A stretch of 9,402 nt of DNA from Clostridia bacterium (GTDB taxonomy: Bacteria; Bacillota; Clostridia; Christensenellales; Aristaeellaceae), in the NCBI GenBank assembly GCA_017412445.1, contig JAFPYA010000058.1, positions 1 through 9,402 of the forward strand, written 5' to 3'. Below, piece after piece: positions 7,097 to 9,402 of this stretch. Numbering within the stretch: position 1 is the first letter of the stretch; every line of letters begins with the position of its first letter. A program made the position numbers and the translations under genes. Under the pieces are notes generated by a model, which saw only the letters and a list, made by a program, of their open reading frames with translations, was not told the DNA's origin and did not search any database.

Positions 7097-7125
7097 ATTA
7101 TAATATAAATGCTCTCTGTTTTCAA
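7097..7125 (-). promoter_or_regulatory. Predicted strong sigma-A promoter of the FecR-CHASE2 phosphatase operon
   Basis: On the minus strand, -35 TTGAAA (7120-7125) and a consensus -10 TATAAT (7097-7102) are separated by exactly 17 bases. Transcription would start near 7090, giving a leader of about 67 bases with small hairpins (TGCC-ATCA-GGCA; GTAT-AAAA-ATAC) before the GGGAGGTGG ribosome-binding site. It is the closest to consensus of the promoters in the window. Confidence 0.8.
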
Positions 7126-7315
7126 TAGACAAAGCCTCATTTGGCAGCTTGGCGCATCTTATTTCTTTAAAAAACCGAATGAATATATGCCTGTTCAGCC
7201 ATCGGTAAGTTCGGCAGGCATAAAGCCGGTTCGGAGGTGCTTTCGGTTATCGGAAGTGAATGAGCGGTCAGCAGCTTTGTAACGAAATCTTTACTTATGA
7301 AATTGAAATACGCGC
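7126..7315. other. Divergent intergenic region with dyads, no gene
   Basis: The 373 bases between the FecR-repeat gene and the LysR gene hold both divergent promoters; the middle part carries no convincing ORF. It includes an inverted repeat TATGCCTG (7186-7193) and CAGGCATA (7215-7222) with a 21-base loop, followed by several TTCGG/TCGG copies (about 7210-7254). These could be regulator-binding sites or a folded RNA; nothing seen decides between them. Confidence 0.4.
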
Positions 7316-7344
7316 TTGTTTATTTGCTTGATACATAGTACTAT
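7316..7344 (+). promoter_or_regulatory. Predicted promoter and possible operator of the LysR-type gene
   Basis: A -35-like TTGTTT (7316-7321) and -10-like TACTAT (7339-7344) are 17 bases apart, about 50 bases before the LysR start codon. The -10 box overlaps a perfect 10-base palindrome, ATAGTACTAT (7335-7344), within a longer imperfect dyad starting GATAC. LysR-type regulators often repress their own genes from such sites, so this may be an autoregulatory operator. Confidence 0.45.
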
Positions 7345-7396
7345 CTTAACAAAACCTGCCTTTTTGATTACCTTCTTTCAAGCGGAGGCCTTTATA

Positions 7397-8269
7397 ATGC
7401 ATCGACAAATGCGCTATTTTATCGCCGTAGTGGAGACGAACAGCTTCTTTGAGGCGGGCGAGGTCTGCCATATCTCCCAGTCCGCCATCTCCCAGCAGAT
7501 ACGCGCGCTGGAGGACGAGCTTAAGGTGCAGCTGCTTGAGAGGCACGGACGAAGGTTTACCGTTACGGCCGCAGGTCAGTACTTCTATGAACAGGCAAAG
7601 CGGCAGACGGCGGCGCTGGACAGCCTTGTACGCGAGGTGCGGCGCATAGGCTCGGGCGAATACCAGCGGCTGCGCGTGGGCGTGCTTAACGGGTTCAGCT
7701 CCCGCATCATACAAAAGACCGTGCAGGACTTCACATTTGCCCATCCCTATGTGCGCCTTTCGCTTACCACAGGCACGCACGAGGAGCTGTTTCATCCTGT
7801 CAACAGCGGCTCGCTCGATATGGTCATAAACGACCAGTGGCGTGCGCTCAGCGACACGTACGTAAACGAAGAATTGCTGGAGCAGCCGCTCTGTGCGCTC
7901 ATGCGTGGGGACGACCCTCTGGCGCGCCAAAGCAGCGTGACGACCGAGGCTCTGCAGGACAGGCTCTGCATTCTGGTGACGAGCGCTGAACAGCGCGACA
8001 ACGAAGCAAGCCACTGGCGGGACATAATGGGCGTCAGGAGCAGCTTTCTGTTTACCGAAAATGTGGACGAAGCCCGCATGAACGCCGCGGCCGGCGTAGG
8101 CTTTTACCCCTGCGACGGGGATATGCCTGAGGATATCGGCACGGCACTCGTTCCGCTCATGCGCGGGGGCAGCCCGATGATCCGAAGGATGTTTGCCTTC
8201 TGGCCGGAGAGCAGCGACAACTCCCTGCAAAGAGAGTTCACCGACCTTTTAAGGAAGAATATCAAATAA
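7397..8269 (+). CDS. LysR-family transcriptional regulator
   Basis: A 290-residue protein of normal LysR length. The N-terminal winged helix-turn-helix spans about residues 1-60 (MRYFIAVVETNSFFEAGEVC, ISQSAISQQIRALEDELKVQLLER, FTVTAAG), followed by the linker helix (about 61-88). The C-terminal effector-binding domain covers about 91-286 (LRVGVLNG, the region after GSLDMVINDQ). The ATG at 7397 is chosen over an in-frame ATG 27 codons upstream because GGAGG lies eight bases before it and the protein then begins with the usual M-x-x-x-M-R-Y-F. Cysteines at 24, 166, 191 and 239 could sense redox state, but this is speculation. It is followed after 125 bases by a flavodoxin and an aldo/keto reductase in the same direction, which it plausibly regulates. 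The effector is unknown. Confidence 0.93.
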   Translation: MHRQMRYFIAVVETNSFFEAGEVCHISQSAISQQIRALEDELKVQLLERHGRRFTVTAAGQYFYEQAKRQTAALDSLVREVRRIGSGEYQRLRVGVLNGFSSRIIQKTVQDFTFAHPYVRLSLTTGTHEELFHPVNSGSLDMVINDQWRALSDTYVNEELLEQPLCALMRGDDPLARQSSVTTEALQDRLCILVTSAEQRDNEASHWRDIMGVRSSFLFTENVDEARMNAAAGVGFYPCDGDMPEDIGTALVPLMRGGSPMIRRMFAFWPESSDNSLQREFTDLLRKNIK

Positions 8270-8301
8270 GTTTTTCTTATCAAAAAGCCCGAAAATCCGA
8301 A

Positions 8302-8330
8302 TTGATTCCGACCTTTATTTCTTTTATAAT
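8302..8330 (+). promoter_or_regulatory. Predicted sigma-A promoter of the flavodoxin-aldo/keto reductase operon
   Basis: TTGATT (8302-8307) and a consensus TATAAT (8325-8330) are spaced by exactly 17 bases, with transcription expected near 8337. The leader of roughly 58 bases contains CGATG (8341-8345) and CATCG (8373-8377), a weak hairpin. No convincing terminator lies between the LysR stop codon and this promoter, so some read-through from LysR is possible. Confidence 0.75.
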
Positions 8331-8394
8331 ACTTATGCAGCGATGAGAGAGCTGTAGAGCAAAGAAGTAAAGCATCGGAAAGGCGGATATTGAT

Positions 8395-8907
8395 ATGGCA
8401 AACCTGATTGTTTACTACTCCCGCAAGGGGCAGAACTATTGGAACGGCAGCATCGTGGATCTGGCGAAGGGCAACACCGAGCGCGTGGCGGAATTCATTC
8501 AGAAGGCCGTGGGCGGCGATCTGTTCGAGATAGAGACCGTGCGCGAATACAGCAGGGATTATATGACCTGCACCGAGGAGGCCAAGGCGGAATTGCGCCA
8601 GGGCGCGCGCCCGGAATTGAAGAAGTACCCGGTCAGCATTGAACAGTACGACACCATCTTCGTGGGCTACCCCAACTGGTGGGGCACCATGCCGATGTGC
8701 GTCTATACCTTCCTGGAGCATTACGATCTGACGGGGAAGAAGGTCGCGCCCTTCTGCACCAACGAGGGCAGCGGCATGGGCTCCAGCGAGCGGGAGCTGA
8801 AAAAGATCTGCCCGGGCGCGCAGGTGGTTTCCGGCCTGTCCATTCACGGCGCGGAGGCCGCCAAATCCGAAACAAAAGTCGCTTCCTGGGCCAGGAAAAA
8901 CGTCTGA
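8395..8907 (+). CDS. Flavodoxin-family protein
   Basis: A 170-residue cytoplasmic FMN-binding electron carrier or quinone/FMN reductase-like protein. The first strand and phosphate-binding loop are visible as LIVYYSRKGQNY, with a 15-residue extension before GNTERVAEFI (residues 26-35); this long loop is typical of a clostridial flavodoxin subgroup. YPNWWGTMP (92-100) is the flavin-contacting W-W-G segment of the family, and FCTNEGSGMGSSERELKKICPGA (120-142) is the later conserved loop. Start and stop fit the family length of 150-180 residues; the ribosome-binding site (AAAGGCGG, eight bases from the ATG) is moderate. An aldo/keto reductase follows after 30 bases, so both are probably co-transcribed and serve a reductive or detoxifying task. 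The redox partner is not evident. Confidence 0.93.
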   Translation: MANLIVYYSRKGQNYWNGSIVDLAKGNTERVAEFIQKAVGGDLFEIETVREYSRDYMTCTEEAKAELRQGARPELKKYPVSIEQYDTIFVGYPNWWGTMPMCVYTFLEHYDLTGKKVAPFCTNEGSGMGSSERELKKICPGAQVVSGLSIHGAEAAKSETKVASWARKNV

Positions 8908-8937
8908 TACCGACTGCGAAGCAAGGAGGAAAACAAA

Positions 8938-9402
8938 ATGATCCCAAATCCCTTTTTCCCGGAAATCCACGGCAACTTCGGCTTTGGCTGCATGCGCCTG
9001 CCCATGAAGAACGGCCAGGTGAATTACGACGAATTCTGCCGCATGGCGGACGCCTTCATCGCCTCCGGCCTCAATTATTTTGATACCGCCCACGGCTATA
9101 TCAACGGCCAGAGTGAAACCGCCATTCGGGATTGCGTGGCCAAGCGTTTTGACCGCAGCCAATTCCTGCTCACCGACAAGCTGACTGATCCCTATTTCAA
9201 AAAGCAGGAGGATATCCGCCCCTTCTTTGAAAACCAGCTGAAATGGTGCGGGGTGGAGTATTTCGATTTCTACCTCATGCACGCCCAGGATCGCAACAAT
9301 TACCCCAAATACAAGCGCTGCAAGGCCTATGAGATCGCCCAGGAACTCAAGACGGAAGGTAAGATTCGTCACTTCGGCATTTCCTTCCACGACAAGGCTG
9401 AA
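8938..9402 (+). CDS. Aldo/keto reductase, N-terminal part
   Basis: The first 155 codons of a gene running off the right edge; family members are usually 280-380 residues. It is an NAD(P)H-dependent TIM-barrel oxidoreductase. The start NFGFGCMRLP is the usual first strand. The catalytic tetrad of the superfamily can be placed at D49 and Y54 (NYFDTAHGY), K81 (LTDKL) and H115 (FYLMHAQ), followed by IRHFGISFHDKAE. The subgroup with G-x-G-x-M-R-L-P starts and this strand order often carries C-terminal ferredoxin-type cysteines, which cannot be checked here. An AAGGAGG site lies eight bases before the ATG. It follows the flavodoxin gene by 30 bases and shares its codon use, so the two form an operon. 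Substrate unknown. Confidence 0.93.
   Translation, partial: MIPNPFFPEIHGNFGFGCMRLPMKNGQVNYDEFCRMADAFIASGLNYFDTAHGYINGQSETAIRDCVAKRFDRSQFLLTDKLTDPYFKKQEDIRPFFENQLKWCGVEYFDFYLMHAQDRNNYPKYKRCKAYEIAQELKTEGKIRHFGISFHDKAE

Noticed and set aside
7160..7222. Minus-strand terminator formed by the 7186-7222 inverted repeat and the T-run near 7170
   Set aside because: The stem has a 21-base loop and is separated from the T-run by more than ten bases, and no minus-strand gene upstream would need it.
7187..7282. Plus-strand 31-codon ORF starting at 7187
   Set aside because: No ribosome-binding site precedes the ATG and the frame has no family resemblance.
7346..8230. Minus-strand open frame of 294 codons opposite the LysR gene
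   Set aside because: The plus strand encodes an intact LysR protein with start, ribosome-binding site and domains; the opposite frame has none of these.
8104..9390. Long minus-strand open frame of 428 codons opposite the flavodoxin and aldo/keto reductase genes
   Set aside because: It is antisense to two clear protein families, has no recognisable domain and spans parts of three plus-strand genes; it follows from the high GC third-position bias.

Overview
The window looks like a chromosomal segment of a GC-rich Bacillota (Clostridia-type) bacterium. The evidence is strong Shine-Dalgarno sites (GGAGG-type), several near-consensus sigma-A promoters with 17-bp spacers, frequent ATA codons in an otherwise GC-rich background, and gene families common in gut Clostridia. 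The species cannot be named from the sequence. No rRNA, tRNA, CRISPR array, insertion sequence or phage gene was seen.

Layout. (1) Positions 1-1234, minus strand: a probable three-gene operon read from a promoter at 1206-1234. It holds a 180-residue membrane protein of unknown function, an Lrp/AsnC-family regulator, and the first 42 codons of a class I/II PLP aminotransferase that runs off the left edge. The regulator-aminotransferase pair resembles the alaR-alaT arrangement of Bacillus subtilis. (2) Positions 1235-1439: a short intergenic stretch with a 16-bp perfect inverted repeat (terminator). On the plus strand it also has a foldable segment over a strong ribosome-binding site and a 32-codon ORF. 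(3) Positions 1440-7125, minus strand: a two-gene operon from a near-perfect promoter at 7097-7125. The first gene is a 1189-residue exported protein with a FecR domain followed by about ten MBG/YDG-type repeats. The second is a CHASE2 receptor fused through membrane helices and a coiled coil to a SpoIIE/PP2C-type phosphatase. (4) Positions 7126-7396: a divergent intergenic region with dyads and the promoter of a LysR-type regulator. (5) Positions 7397-9402, plus strand: the LysR regulator, then from its own promoter a flavodoxin and an aldo/keto reductase cut by the right edge.

How the parts may work together. The aminotransferase operon is probably amino-acid-responsive through the Lrp-type regulator. 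The FecR-repeat protein and the CHASE2 phosphatase both place domains outside the membrane and are co-transcribed, so the first may be a ligand or scaffold for the second. The phosphatase would then act on a partner, typically a STAS-domain anti-anti-sigma factor, encoded elsewhere. The LysR-flavodoxin-aldo/keto reductase set looks like a small redox module. The most unusual item is the FecR/MBG-repeat protein paired with the CHASE2 phosphatase; the foldable segment at 1253-1327 is a second candidate.
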